A stretch of DNA of 61,939 nucleotides from the NCBI GenBank assembly GCA_947626075.1, contig CANQQW010000003.1, positions 1-61,939 of the forward strand, given 5' to 3'. Made by a program: the position numbers and the translations under genes. Below the pieces are notes generated by a model. That model worked only from the letters and a program-made list of their open reading frames with translations. It was not told the origin of the DNA and did not search any database. The DNA is from an uncultured Clostridia bacterium (GTDB taxonomy: Bacteria > Bacillota > Clostridia > UBA1381). Shown here piece after piece: positions 29,013 through 38,473 of this stretch (within the stretch, counting starts at the first letter, position 1; each line of letters starts with the position of its first letter).

Positions 29013-30146
29013 TTAATTATAAAGTCTTACGGGAAGTATCATATATACATACGAATCGTCGTCTTTTGTACTTCTTATAAAGCATCCGCTTGTCGGCGCG
29101 GAAAATTCCATTTTAATTTTATCCTCATCACACGCCGAAAGCGCGTCAAGTAAAAATCTACAGTTAAATCCTATTATAAGCTCGCCGCCGTCAAGCTCCA
29201 CAGGAACGGTATCGTTCACTTGTCCCTTACCCGTTATACATGACACGTCTATCTTATTATAAGCTATATTAAAACGTACAGGTATTTTATTTTCCGATTT
29301 AGCGGAAATATCATCGTTAATAAGCAGCAGCGCTCTTTCAAGGCTGTCTACTATATATCTCTTTTCCGCCACTACGTTAAGAGTATTTACGGCGGAAATT
29401 ATAGCCTCATATTTAAGAAATTCACCGTCAAGAAGTCTCGAATAAACCTGATAATTACCGAAGTCCATTAATACTGTTCTGTCGGAAACTATAATGTCTA
29501 CCTTTTCTTCCTCATCCTTTAATATTTTAATAAGTTCTCTTAACGTAAGTCCCGGCACAATAAATTTATTATTATCCACATTTTCTTTAATTTCTTCTTT
29601 TACAACGGCAAGTCTGTGACCGTCGGAAGCAACCACATTAAGATAATTATTTTTTATTTCAAACAACGCTCCCGTAAGAACAGGTTTTTTACCCTCGTTT
29701 TGAGCCACAAAGGCTATGGTCTTTCTTATGAGCTTTTTCAGGCTGTTTTGAGATACCGAAAATCTGAAATTTTCGTCAAGCACCGGGGCTGACGGAAATT
29801 CGTCGGGTGAAACTCCCTGTATATTAAACTCGCTCGATCCGCTTTTTATTTTAGTGACATAATTTGACGGATTTACGCTTATTGTAACATCACCCTCGGG
29901 TAAACGTCTTACTATTTCTCCGAACATTTTTGAAGCCAAAGCTATTGTTCCGCCTTCGGTGACCGTACATTTCGTATTATATTCTATACATAAATCTATA
30001 TTGTTCCCGGTAAATACAACGTTTCCGTCACCTGCGGCGTCTATTTTTATACACTCTAAAACAGGCAGTGACGTTTTTGGAGCTATAGCTCTTTGAACCG
30101 TATTTATAATTTCTACGAGCTGAGGTTTGTTGCATATAATTTTCAT
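29013..30146 (-). CDS. dnaN: DNA polymerase III sliding clamp (beta subunit)
   Basis: A 377-residue beta clamp with three similar domains. The N-terminus MKIICNKPQLVEIINTVQRA and the C-terminal MILPVRL motif are diagnostic. It encircles DNA and tethers the polymerase. AGGAGATA precedes the ATG. It lies 268 bases downstream of dnaA on the same strand in the standard dnaA-dnaN order. recF and gyrase genes, which commonly follow, are absent. Confidence 0.98.
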   Translation of the reverse strand: MKIICNKPQLVEIINTVQRAIAPKTSLPVLECIKIDAAGDGNVVFTGNNIDLCIEYNTKCTVTEGGTIALASKMFGEIVRRLPEGDVTISVNPSNYVTKIKSGSSEFNIQGVSPDEFPSAPVLDENFRFSVSQNSLKKLIRKTIAFVAQNEGKKPVLTGALFEIKNNYLNVVASDGHRLAVVKEEIKENVDNNKFIVPGLTLRELIKILKDEEEKVDIIVSDRTVLMDFGNYQVYSRLLDGEFLKYEAIISAVNTLNVVAEKRYIVDSLERALLLINDDISAKSENKIPVRFNIAYNKIDVSCITGKGQVNDTVPVELDGGELIIGFNCRFLLDALSACDEDKIKMEFSAPTSGCFIRSTKDDDSYVYMILPVRLYN

Positions 30147-30414
30147 TTTTTATATCTCCTTGTGTATAATTTTATCAACATTTTTTATCTATTTTTTTTT
30201 CAAATATATATTTATATATAATAAATATATATTTAATATTAACAGTAATAATAAGCGTGGATTGTTGGAAAAGTTATTATAAACAGGATAAATAAGACAT
30301 ATTTAATAAAAATTTATATGTGTATTATTTGTTTATAAATCATAATTTTCCACATCGTTATTTTTGAACTTTTCAATTTATTTTTTATCAACAGCTTATC
30401 CTAATATTTATCCT
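30147..30414. other. dnaA-dnaN intergenic region with DnaA boxes and AT-rich stretch
   Basis: DnaA-box matches: TGTGTATAA (30161-30169, perfect reverse of TTATNCACA), TTATCAACA (30172-30180 and 30385-30393, one mismatch) and TTTTCCACA (30346-30354, one mismatch). Positions 30183-30240 are almost only A and T and could be a DNA unwinding element. This fits the incC-type half of a Firmicutes oriC; function is inferred. Confidence 0.65.
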
Positions 30415-31752
30415 CTACATTTCTTCCAAATCTCTTGTTATATATGTTATGTCCGAATTAAGCGTTTCGTTTGTGTTTATTTCAGATTCTATTTTTTCTA
30501 TATTATGTTTAACAGTAGTTCTGTCTTTTGAAAATTCTTTTGATATGGAAGTATCGTTCATACTTAAAAGCTTACGGCATAAATACATAGCCACTTGGCG
30601 GGGGAGGGCTATTTCTTTTGTTTTTATTTTTCCCGTTATGTCTTTCTCGGAAATATTATAATATACCGCTACTTTTTGTATAATTGATTTTGTGCTTATT
30701 TTAGAAGAATCGTCGCTTGAAATTATGGCTTCAAGTGTTTTCTTTACAAAATCCATAGTTATATCACAATGTTTTATTTCCGACATTGATATTACATTTA
30801 AAAGAGCGCCTTCAAGTTCTCTTATACTGGAACGGATATTATCGGCTATATAACCTAAAATATCCTCATCGATGGTTACATTGTGAGCAAGCGCTTTATT
30901 TTGAAGAATAGCTATTCTCGTTTCATAATTAGGCAGAGATATATCTATTGTAAAGCCTTGTCCGAATCTTGTTTTCATTCTGGTTGTAAGAGTTTTTAAT
31001 TCACTCGGACGCCGATCGCTTGTTATTACTATCTGTTTTCCGAGTGAAAAAAGCTCATTAAAGGTATGAAAAAATTCCTCCTGTACAGCTTCTTTATGTT
31101 CCAAAAATTGTACGTCGTCCACGAGCAGAACATCGGCGCTTCTGTATTTGCTTCTGAATTTATCGGTAGTTTTTTCTCGTATAGCCACAATAAATTCATT
31201 GGTAAATCTTTCGCACGGCACACATATTATATTTGCGTCGGGATAGTTTTCCTTTATTTTATTTCCTATGGCGTGCATCAGATGAGTTTTACCCAGTCCG
31301 CTGTTACCGTAAATAAAGAGAGGATTGTCAAGCTGTCCCGGAGATTCTGCGCTGCGCTTTGCCGCCTCATATGCTACGCTGTTGGACGAGCCTACAACAA
31401 AGTTTTCAAATGTGTAACGAGGATTTACTCCGTAAAGACTTACTTCACTGTTATGAAAAACATCTGTCTTTTTATTTTCTTCTTTTTTATCTTCATATTC
31501 CTCGCCTACGGCTATCTTAAGAGACAGCTTTTGTCCCGTAACCTTTTCGAGCGAGGATTCTATTAAATTTCTGTATCTGAATTCTATTATATTTTTATTT
31601 ATAGATGTAGGAACTGAAATTGTAAAAACGGAATTTATAAGAGAAACAGGAATAGAGGCTTTTATATGTACATTATAGCCTACAGGTGAATTTATACTGT
31701 TTTTTATACTTATAAGAGTTTTATTCCATATTTCGGTTATTTCCATATTCAT
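30415..31752 (-). CDS. dnaA: Chromosomal replication initiator DnaA
   Basis: 445 residues. Domain I starts MEITEIWNKTL. A short variable domain II (~85-110) is followed by the AAA+ domain III with Walker A GNSGLGKTHL and Walker B VLLVDDVQFL. Domain IV carries the box-recognition helix SKDRTTVKHNIEKI. It binds TTATNCACA boxes and opens the origin. GGAGG lies 7 bases ahead of the ATG at 31752. It is divergent from ppk. Confidence 0.98.
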   Translation of the reverse strand: MNMEITEIWNKTLISIKNSINSPVGYNVHIKASIPVSLINSVFTISVPTSINKNIIEFRYRNLIESSLEKVTGQKLSLKIAVGEEYEDKKEENKKTDVFHNSEVSLYGVNPRYTFENFVVGSSNSVAYEAAKRSAESPGQLDNPLFIYGNSGLGKTHLMHAIGNKIKENYPDANIICVPCERFTNEFIVAIREKTTDKFRSKYRSADVLLVDDVQFLEHKEAVQEEFFHTFNELFSLGKQIVITSDRRPSELKTLTTRMKTRFGQGFTIDISLPNYETRIAILQNKALAHNVTIDEDILGYIADNIRSSIRELEGALLNVISMSEIKHCDITMDFVKKTLEAIISSDDSSKISTKSIIQKVAVYYNISEKDITGKIKTKEIALPRQVAMYLCRKLLSMNDTSISKEFSKDRTTVKHNIEKIESEINTNETLNSDITYITRDLEEM

Positions 31753-31868
31753 TTCACTTCCTCCTTTTTAAATATTTTTGACATATTATGTAAAAAACAA
31801 ACATATTATAATATTTTCAAGTCTACATTTAATAATATCAAATTTAGATAAATAAATCAAGAAAAATA

Positions 31869-31897
31869 TTGAGTTTTTTTTAATTATTATATATAAT
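31869..31897 (+). promoter_or_regulatory. Probable ppk promoter
   Basis: TTGAGT (31869-31874), a 17-base spacer and TATAAT (31892-31897), about 40 bases ahead of the ppk ATG. The dnaA-ppk divergent region (31753-31937) is AT-rich and shows no clear DnaA boxes. Confidence 0.65.
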
Positions 31898-31937
31898 AAA
31901 TGTAAATATAAAAGTATCAAAGAGAGGATTTTTTAAG

Positions 31938-34040
31938 ATGAAAAATTTAAAAAAGAGTGAAAATTACATAAACAGAGAACTCTCATGGCTTGATTTTAAT
32001 TTTCGCGTCTTGGAAGAAGCCTGTGACGATAAAAATCCTTTGTTTGAAAGAATTAAATTTTTATCCATAACAAGCTCCAATTTAGATGAATTTTTTATGG
32101 TACGCGTTGCGTCGCTTAAAAATATGCAGGTATCTGATTATGAAAAAAAGGACGCCGCTGGACTTACTCCCGCTTGTCAGCTTAAAAAAATATCGGAAAA
32201 AACTCATAATATGGTCGATAAACAGTACAATATATATACAAATAAGCTGAAAAAGGAGCTGGAAAGTGAAAATATACTCATAATTAACAGAAATAAGCTC
32301 TCAAAAAAGCAGAAAGAATTTACGGAAAGGTACTTTAAAGAAGAAATATATCCCGTTTTAACGCCGATGGCGGTGGACTCTTCAAGACCTTTTCCGCTTA
32401 TACACAACAAGTTTTTGAATATATGCGCGCTTATAAAAAAGGGAGAAGATAAAAAAGCTTTCGCTACCGTACAGATACCGTCTGTTTTTAAGCGAGTAAT
32501 TAAATTGCCGTCGGAAAACGGTAAAAACAGTTATATACTTATAGAAGAAATAGTGCAGGAATTTTTAAGTATGCTTTTTATGGGATATAATGTTGTATAT
32601 TCGTATCCGTACAGAGTAATGCGCGACGCTGATATTCCTATAGATGAGGACGACAGCGAGGATTTACTTTTGGAAATAGAAAAAAGTCTTAAGGAAAGAG
32701 AAAGGAGCGAGGTAATTCGTCTTGAAGTGGACAGCGGTATAAAGGAAGAACTTCTTTCAATACTTCAAGATGAACTTAACGTAAAAGAAGATGATATTTA
32801 TAAAATAAACGGTCCTATAGACTTTACATTTTTAAATGAAATTTACAGTGAAGAAGAATATGATAAATATAAGTATAAGCCGTTTAAACCGCAGATAAGA
32901 AAGGAACTTCAATGTGATGATATATTTGAAAAAATACGCGGGGGAGATATTCTTTTGTATCATCCGTATGACAGTTTTTCAACAATTGTGGAATTAATAA
33001 AAAAATCGGCGTCAGATAAAAATGTTCTCGCAATAAAACAGACATTGTACAGAGTAAGCGGAAATTCACCGATTATAGATGCTTTGTCAAGGGCGGCGGA
33101 AAATGGTAAGCAAGTAAGTGTGCTTGTGGAACTTAAAGCGCGTTTTGATGAAGAAAATAATATAATATGGGCGCGAAAGCTTGAAAAATCGGGTTGTCAT
33201 GTTATATACGGATTGCGCGGTCTTAAAACTCATTCAAAAATAACTGAAATAGTGCGCCGCGATAACGACGGAATAAGAAGATATGTTCATCTCGGCACAG
33301 GCAATTATAACGACATAACAGCAAATTTTTACAGTGATATAGGACTTCTTACCTGTTCAAAGAAAATAGGAGCGGATGCCGGAGCTTTTTTTAATATGAT
33401 TTCTGGATTTTCCGAACCTACGTGTTGGAATAAACTGATATTAGCTCCGTTATGGCTTCGCAAAAAAACAGTTGAAATGATAGAAAATGAAATTAAAAAC
33501 GCGAAAGAGGGTAAAAAAGCTAAAATAACAGCAAAATTAAATTCGCTTGTAGATCCCGATATTATAGCGCTTTTATATAAGGCAAGCTGCGAAGGAGTAA
33601 AAATAGATTTAATAGTACGCGGTATATGCGCGCTGCGCGCCGGAGTTGAAGGACTTTCCGAAAATATAACGGTACGGTCAATAGTGGGAAGATATTTGGA
33701 ACACGCGCGAATTTATTATTTTTATAATAATGGTAAAGAGGATTTGTTCTGTTCGAGCGCTGACTGGATGCAGAGAAATTTTAACAGGCGCGTTGAAATA
33801 ATGTTTCCGATTGACGATAAAAATCTTAAAAAAGATGTTATAAAAATTCTTGATATTCAACTGAAAGATACAATGCGTTCATATATTCAGCATGATGGTA
33901 TTTATAAGAAAAATAAGTGCAGTGATAAAAAACTCGACTGTCAGGAATATTATATAAAAAAAGCTTTGGAAAAAAGCGTTCAAAATGAAGAAAATAACGA
34001 CGTAGTTTTTGTACCTCAGATAAAAAATAAGGAGAAATAA
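31938..34040 (+). CDS. ppk1: Polyphosphate kinase 1
   Basis: A 700-residue PPK1, the usual length. It makes polyphosphate reversibly from ATP and autophosphorylates on His. The N-terminal domain carries NRELSWLDFNFRVLEEA. The catalytic His is in GLKTHSKITEIV, and VHLGTGNYNDITANFYSDIGLLT is the conserved second motif. AGAGAGGA precedes the ATG. Two bases separate its stop from the following reductase gene, so the two are co-transcribed. Confidence 0.96.
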   Translation: MKNLKKSENYINRELSWLDFNFRVLEEACDDKNPLFERIKFLSITSSNLDEFFMVRVASLKNMQVSDYEKKDAAGLTPACQLKKISEKTHNMVDKQYNIYTNKLKKELESENILIINRNKLSKKQKEFTERYFKEEIYPVLTPMAVDSSRPFPLIHNKFLNICALIKKGEDKKAFATVQIPSVFKRVIKLPSENGKNSYILIEEIVQEFLSMLFMGYNVVYSYPYRVMRDADIPIDEDDSEDLLLEIEKSLKERERSEVIRLEVDSGIKEELLSILQDELNVKEDDIYKINGPIDFTFLNEIYSEEEYDKYKYKPFKPQIRKELQCDDIFEKIRGGDILLYHPYDSFSTIVELIKKSASDKNVLAIKQTLYRVSGNSPIIDALSRAAENGKQVSVLVELKARFDEENNIIWARKLEKSGCHVIYGLRGLKTHSKITEIVRRDNDGIRRYVHLGTGNYNDITANFYSDIGLLTCSKKIGADAGAFFNMISGFSEPTCWNKLILAPLWLRKKTVEMIENEIKNAKEGKKAKITAKLNSLVDPDIIALLYKASCEGVKIDLIVRGICALRAGVEGLSENITVRSIVGRYLEHARIYYFYNNGKEDLFCSSADWMQRNFNRRVEIMFPIDDKNLKKDVIKILDIQLKDTMRSYIQHDGIYKKNKCSDKKLDCQEYYIKKALEKSVQNEENNDVVFVPQIKNKEK

Positions 34041-34042
34041 GT

Positions 34043-34759
34043 ATGAAAAATGTTCTTATAACCGGAGGAAGCCGCGGAATAGGTAAAGAATGTGTGTATC
34101 TTTTTGCAGAAAAAGGGTACAGAGTATTCCTAAATTATAACAAAAGCGTCAAAGAAGCCGAAAAAATAAGCGAAAAAACGGGAGCAATACCTGTAAAATG
34201 CGACGTTTCCGACGAAGAAGAAGTAAGAAAAATGTACACTTTCATACATGATAATTACGGAAATATAGACGTTCTTGTAAATAATGCGGGTATAGCACAG
34301 ATAAAATTATTTACTGATATTTCCGAAAAAGATTGGGATAATGTATTTAATGTAAATGTAAAAGGTATGTTTCTCGTAACAAAAGCCTTTGTAAGAGATA
34401 TGATTTCAAGAAAAAAGGGTAAGATAATAAATATTTCTTCTGTTTGGGGCATTACGGGAGGAAGCTGCGAAGTACACTACAGCGCGTCAAAGGCGGCTGT
34501 GATAGGTTTTACAAAGGCGCTTGCAAAGGAACTCGGATTATCTGGTATAACGGTAAATTGCGTAGCTCCGGGAGTTATAGATACGGATATGAATAAAAAT
34601 TTTACGGCGGAAGATATAGACGCGTTAAAAAATGAAATACCTCTTGGACGTATAGGAACACCCAAAGATGTCGCAAAGGTAATCTTATTTTTAGCTTCCG
34701 AAAAGACTGATTATATTACAGGTCAGGTTATAGGTATCGATGGAGGAATGATTATGTAA
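34043..34759 (+). CDS. SDR-family oxidoreductase (FabG-like)
   Basis: A 238-residue short-chain dehydrogenase. The NAD(P) motif is TGGSRGIG, the NNAG motif LVNNAGIA, and the catalytic residues Ser (ISSVWG) and YSASK. Closest in pattern to 3-oxoacyl-ACP reductase FabG, but no fatty-acid genes are near. Firmicutes also use a FabG-like enzyme (YmfI) for elongation factor P modification, so the substrate is open. It follows ppk in an operon and ends at an intrinsic terminator. Confidence 0.88.
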   Translation: MKNVLITGGSRGIGKECVYLFAEKGYRVFLNYNKSVKEAEKISEKTGAIPVKCDVSDEEEVRKMYTFIHDNYGNIDVLVNNAGIAQIKLFTDISEKDWDNVFNVNVKGMFLVTKAFVRDMISRKKGKIINISSVWGITGGSCEVHYSASKAAVIGFTKALAKELGLSGITVNCVAPGVIDTDMNKNFTAEDIDALKNEIPLGRIGTPKDVAKVILFLASEKTDYITGQVIGIDGGMIM

Positions 34760-34790
34760 AAAATTTCCCGTTTAGGGAAATTTTTTATAT
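34758..34790 (+). terminator. Terminator of the ppk-SDR operon
   Basis: AAAAAATTTCCC (34758-34769) pairs with GGGAAATTTTTT (34775-34786) across GTTTA, directly after the stop codon. Confidence 0.85.
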
Positions 34791-34794
34791 AATC

Positions 34795-34822
34795 AAATCT
34801 GTAAGCCGGGTTCTAAGTATAA
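34795..34822 (-). repeat. Partial second copy of the rnpB 3' end
   Basis: On the minus strand this reads TTAGAACCCGGCTTACAG then ATTTG. It matches the true RNase P RNA 3' end (CAGAACCCGGCTTATAG then ATTTG at about 34904-34922) with few changes. It lies beyond the rnpB terminator, about 108 bases away. It looks like a leftover tandem duplication. Confidence 0.7.
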
Positions 34823-34851
34823 TTTTTTCCATAACAGACAAAGTGCAATTA

Positions 34852-34894
34852 AAAAAATAAATTTTCCCAAGGAAACGGAGAAAATTTATTTTTT
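34852..34894 (-). terminator. rnpB terminator
   Basis: Left arm AAAAAATAAATTTTC (34852-34866) pairs with GAAAATTTATTTTTT (34880-34894), a 15-bp stem with a 13-base loop and a T-run on the minus strand, immediately after RNase P RNA. Confidence 0.85.
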
Positions 34895-34896
34895 GT

Positions 34897-35223
34897 AGGA
34901 GCAAATCTATAAGCCGGGTTCTGTATTTGACGATTATCTATCTTGACGCAAAGTTACCAATGCGTTCCAGCCTTTTGAGGGAACACGCCGAGCAAGCTTA
35001 ACGTTCCCAAAGTTGCTTCAGGTGGGGTTTACACGGAAATTCAGTTACCATCTTTCCTGTGCGCTCTTACCGCACATTTCCACAATCGCCGCGTTAAAAA
35101 ACGGGCATTTATTTTCTGTTGCACTATTCCTTGAAGTTGCCTTCACCGGCCGTTAGCCGGCACCCTGCTCTGTGAAGCCCGGACTTTCCTCACCGTAATG
35201 GCGCAATCGTCTGACTTACTCCT
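34897..35223 (-). ncRNA. rnpB: RNase P RNA (M1-type RNA)
   Basis: Catalytic RNA that removes tRNA 5' leaders. Hallmarks on the minus strand: GAGGAAAGTCCGGGCT (P4/CR-I region) near the 5' end, AGAGCAGGGTGCCGG, and ACAGAACCCGGCTTATAG near the 3' end. AGGAG at the 5' end (35223) starts an 11-bp P1 helix with GATTTGCTCCT ending at 34897, which fixes both ends. About 327 nt. Confidence 0.96.
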
Positions 35224-35228
35224 GAATT

Positions 35229-35257
35229 ATTATATACTACAATTATTTTTATGTCAA
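35229..35257 (-). promoter_or_regulatory. rnpB promoter
   Basis: TTGACA (35257-35252), a 17-base spacer and TATAAT (35234-35229), an exact consensus, placed 5-6 bases before the P1 helix start. The -35 box overlaps the end of the Nif3-like gene. Confidence 0.85.
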
Positions 35258-36027
35258 ATAAATTTGAATATATCCTTGTTCTCCGATTTAATGATTTTAA
35301 TTCCACAATTTTTCAGAATATCTTCGAAAATATCCATAACGCATATTTCCGTGGGATAATGTCCCGCGTCGATAACGCATATACCGAGATCTGTCATATC
35401 AATCATATTATGATATTTCATATCTCCTGTTACTATAACATCGGCTCCTTTTTCTTTCGCAAGAGGAATAATCTCGCTGCAGCTTCCGGATGCTACCGCG
35501 ACAGTATTTATGACAGTATTTAAATCGCCTGCCGCGCGGACTGTTGTATTTAAAATTTCGCCGCACATATGTGAAAATTTTTCTAAGCTTATTTTATTTT
35601 TTAATTTTCCTATACGTCCCAATCCCGCGGTATTATCTTCCGTGTGATATTCGAGAATTTTTATGTTTGTAAGATTTAATAATTTTGCAAGTCTGTCATT
35701 TATACCGCCGTGCGCGGTGTCCATATTTGTATGCGCCGCAAAGAGAGGTATGTCGTTTTCTATTAAAAGTTTTATCATCTGTCCCTCAGCGGTATTATAG
35801 TCTATGCGTTTTATACCGTTTAAAAGTATAGGATGGTGCGATACTATCATGTCCGCTCCTTTACTTATCGCTTCTTTTACCGTAGTTATATTCGCGTCGA
35901 GAGTTACGAAAACAGTATCAACTTTTTTTTCACTGTCACCGCAAAGAAGTCCTACATTATCCCACGGATATGCGAGTTTTTTGGGACATATTTTTTCTAT
36001 AATTTCAATAATTTTATTCGCTTTCAT
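35254..36027 (-). CDS. Nif3-like dinuclear metal center protein
   Basis: A 257-residue protein of the Nif3/YqfO family. Metal-binding signatures are VSHHPILLNGI, FAAHTNMDTAHGGIND and DAGHYPTEICVM. Family members are toroidal hexamers with two metals; the reaction is not established, although a GTP cyclohydrolase-like role has been suggested. It lacks the ~100-residue insert seen in longer YqfO proteins. It overlaps trmK by 14 bases in the conserved trmK-nif3 pair. Confidence 0.93.
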   Translation of the reverse strand: MKANKIIEIIEKICPKKLAYPWDNVGLLCGDSEKKVDTVFVTLDANITTVKEAISKGADMIVSHHPILLNGIKRIDYNTAEGQMIKLLIENDIPLFAAHTNMDTAHGGINDRLAKLLNLTNIKILEYHTEDNTAGLGRIGKLKNKISLEKFSHMCGEILNTTVRAAGDLNTVINTVAVASGSCSEIIPLAKEKGADVIVTGDMKYHNMIDMTDLGICVIDAGHYPTEICVMDIFEDILKNCGIKIIKSENKDIFKFI

Positions 36028-36685
36028 ACTTTTTTAGCTCCCTTAACCAGTATTTATATAAATTAAGTTTCTTTGTGTCGATATTTTTTGATGTTTTTAG
36101 TCCGTTTATTACTTTTGTAAATTCACGTTGTTTTTTTTCAAGAAGATTTTTAAAATATTTATGTTCTTTTAAATATTTCGGAATTTGATATTCAAAATCA
36201 GTTTTAAATTTTTCTTGGTCCCCGCTTTCAACATCCATTATGTTATAGACCTTAAAGCCCTCGATTTCCATGTCTTCGCCGGTTATTTTAAAACCGTTTT
36301 CAATCAGGTATTTTCTAAGCTCGTACTGCGCGTTCATAGGCTGTAAAACAAGCTTGCTGCTTTTAGCAATATCAATATTCGCATCGATAATTTCGCTTAT
36401 TAGAATACCGCCCATGCCTGCTATTATAATAGTATCCGCTTCTCCCTTTTTAAGAACGGACAAGCCGCTGCCGATTCTTACTTCTATTTTTTTTGAAAGT
36501 CCGTTTTTTTCTATATTTTCTTTCGCAATTCGCGCCGGTCCTTCCTTTATATCGGCTGCGATTACCTTTTTTGCGCGGTTTTCTTGTATTAAATGTATGG
36601 GAATATAGGCGTGATCCGTGCCTATATCAGCCGCAACCTCAGCTTTTATGCGGTTTTTTATGGCAGACAGACGGGGAGTAAGCAT
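36014..36685 (-). CDS. trmK: tRNA (adenine(22)-N1)-methyltransferase TrmK
   Basis: About 223 residues. It methylates A22 of tRNA in Gram-positives. The SAM-binding motif is VAADIGTDHAYIPIHL, and a catalytic-type GMGG follows in IIIAGMGGILISEII. The C-terminal coiled-coil helices (EHKYFKNLLEKKQREF) are typical. The ATG at 36685 with GGAGG 7-8 bases upstream is chosen over a TTG at 36700 that lies on the RBS. Confidence 0.95.
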   Translation of the reverse strand: MLTPRLSAIKNRIKAEVAADIGTDHAYIPIHLIQENRAKKVIAADIKEGPARIAKENIEKNGLSKKIEVRIGSGLSVLKKGEADTIIIAGMGGILISEIIDANIDIAKSSKLVLQPMNAQYELRKYLIENGFKITGEDMEIEGFKVYNIMDVESGDQEKFKTDFEYQIPKYLKEHKYFKNLLEKKQREFTKVINGLKTSKNIDTKKLNLYKYWLRELKKYESE

Positions 36686-37160
36686 TAAAAATACCTCCAA
36701 AAATGCGAAAAAACTTAGTTTTTCCCTTTATCCATGCGGTTATACACGCAAAGTGGATAACCAAATTGCGCAAAAAAACATACAAAAACGCGTTAAAAAC
36801 CGATTTTTTCCTTAATTAGAACAAACTAACCCCTAATTAGGACAAATTCACACTATTTTTTTAACCAAAACGGCTTTAAAAATGTAAACCGTTAAAAACG
36901 GCGTACATAAGCCGTTTTTAAAATAACACGCAATTATCTTAAACCGTGTGGATAAATATGTGGATAACGTGGATAACTTACCGAAAGCCCCATGAAAAAG
37001 CTTTAAATTTTGTTGATAAGTAAAAATATGGGGCGTTGATAAGTAAAATTTTACGTAATTTGGTTTACATAAAATACCAACAACATATAGGTATAAAAAA
37101 TTTTTTATACACAATATGTATTTTCGTCCGCGGACAAAAATTGCGCGCGGACGAAAAATT
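36686..37160. other. Gene-free region with a DnaA-box cluster (oriC candidate)
   Basis: Box-like 9-mers: TTATACACG (36740-36748), AGTGGATAA (36752-36760), TGTGGATAA (36947-36955 and 36959-36967, perfect), CGTGGATAA (36968-36976, abutting the last), TGTTGATAA (37011-37019), CGTTGATAA (37034-37042) and TTATACACA (37105-37113, perfect, opposite orientation). Other structure: an 11-bp stem TTAAAAACGGC/GCCGTTTTTAA (36892-36921), direct repeats TAATTAGAACAAA/TAATTAGGACAAA, and a perfect 20-bp palindrome at 37091-37110. The origin role is inferred. Confidence 0.6.
37121..37157. terminator. 12-bp hairpin after serS
   Basis: TTTTCGTCCGCG (37121-37132) pairs perfectly with CGCGGACGAAAA (37146-37157), 3 bases past the serS stop codon. 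The T-run on the minus strand is weak, so termination is likely but not certain. Confidence 0.55.
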
Positions 37161-38432
37161 TTATTTTGTTATTTTATCTCTGCCCATGTACGGCACAAGA
37201 ACCTCGGGAACCGTTACCGTTCCGTCCTCGTTCTGATAATTTTCGAGTATTGCCGCAACAGTCCTGCCAACGGCAAGTCCCGAGCCGTTAAGAGTATGGA
37301 CGAGCTTTGCCTTGTCCTTAGGATCGTCCTTATATCTGATATTGGCGCGGCGAGCCTGATAGTCCACAAAATTGGAGCATGAAGAAATTTCCACATACCT
37401 GCCGTAGCTGGGCATCCACACCTCGATGTCATACGTCTTAGCCGACGAAAAGCCGAGGTCGCCAGTGGAAAGGCATACAACTCTGTACGCGATACCGAGC
37501 TTTTGCAAAAGCTTTTCCGCGTCGTTCGTCAGTTTTTCAAGCTCCTCGTAGCTGTTCTCGGGCTTTACGAACTTAACAAGCTCGACCTTATTGAACTGAT
37601 GCTGTCTTATAAGACCGCGCGTGTCGCGTCCGGCGCTTCCCGCTTCGGCGCGGAAGCAGGCGCTGTACGCGCAGTATTTTATCGGCAAATCGCCGCCGGA
37701 AAGAATCTCGTCCCTGTGCAGGTTCGTTACGGGTACTTCGGCGGTCGGGATAAGGAAGAAGCCGTTATTCGTAACCTTGAACGCGTCCTCCTCGAATTTC
37801 GGGAGCTGACCCGTTCCCGTCATTGAATCTCTGTTTACCATGTACGGCGGAAAAATCTCCGTGTAGCCGCTTTCCTCGGTATGAGTGTTCAGGAAGAACT
37901 GTATAACGGCTCTTTCAAGTCTCGCGCCGAGACCTTTATATACGGTAAAGCGCGTTCCGGCAATTTTGGTGCCGCGCTCAAAGTCAAGAATATCAAGATT
38001 TGTTCCTATGTCCCAATGAGCCTTTGGCTCAAAGTCGAATTTCCTCGGCTCGCCGTATTTTCTTAATTCAACGTTTTCACTGTCGTCCTTGCCGACCGGC
38101 ACGCTCTCATCGGGAATGTTCGGAATCTTCAGCATAAAAGCGCGCAGTTGTTCGTCTATGCCGCGAACGACCTCATCATCGGCTTTAATCTCGTTTGACA
38201 GTTTTTTCATTTCGGTGAATATCGGAATGGTATCCTCTCCCGCTTTTTTCATCTGCGGGATTTTTTTGCTTATTTCGTTCTGTTTCGCCTTTTTTTGTTC
38301 AACCTCGGTGAGGATGAGTCTCCTTTTTTTGTCAAGCTCTATAGCCGGCTCGATATCAAGGTCGTTGTTTCTGTTTTTTAAAGCCGTTTTAATTTTTTCC
38401 GGCTCGGTTCTTAAAATTTTGACGTCTAACAT
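37161..38432 (-). CDS. serS: Seryl-tRNA synthetase
   Basis: 423 residues. The N-terminal coiled-coil arm that grips tRNA-Ser is at about 30-105 (for example [21 protein letters not shown]). The class II catalytic core has motif 2 in [19 protein letters not shown] and motif 3 in [28 protein letters not shown] precedes the ATG. Firmicutes often place serS near oriC, which fits the neighbouring DnaA boxes and parAB. Confidence 0.98.
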   Translation of the reverse strand: MLDVKILRTEPEKIKTALKNRNNDLDIEPAIELDKKRRLILTEVEQKKAKQNEISKKIPQMKKAGEDTIPIFTEMKKLSNEIKADDEVVRGIDEQLRAFMLKIPNIPDESVPVGKDDSENVELRKYGEPRKFDFEPKAHWDIGTNLDILDFERGTKIAGTRFTVYKGLGARLERAVIQFFLNTHTEESGYTEIFPPYMVNRDSMTGTGQLPKFEEDAFKVTNNGFFLIPTAEVPVTNLHRDEILSGGDLPIKYCAYSACFRAEAGSAGRDTRGLIRQHQFNKVELVKFVKPENSYEELEKLTNDAEKLLQKLGIAYRVVCLSTGDLGFSSAKTYDIEVWMPSYGRYVEISSCSNFVDYQARRANIRYKDDPKDKAKLVHTLNGSGLAVGRTVAAILENYQNEDGTVTVPEVLVPYMGRDKITK

Positions 38433-38473
38433 TTTATCTTATCCTTTCCGTTTAATAAGTCGTTTTTAACGCG

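Noticed and set aside
31753-31868. DnaA boxes upstream of dnaA
   Set aside because: The dnaA-ppk region is AT-rich, but no 9-mer comes within one mismatch of TTATNCACA on reading it.
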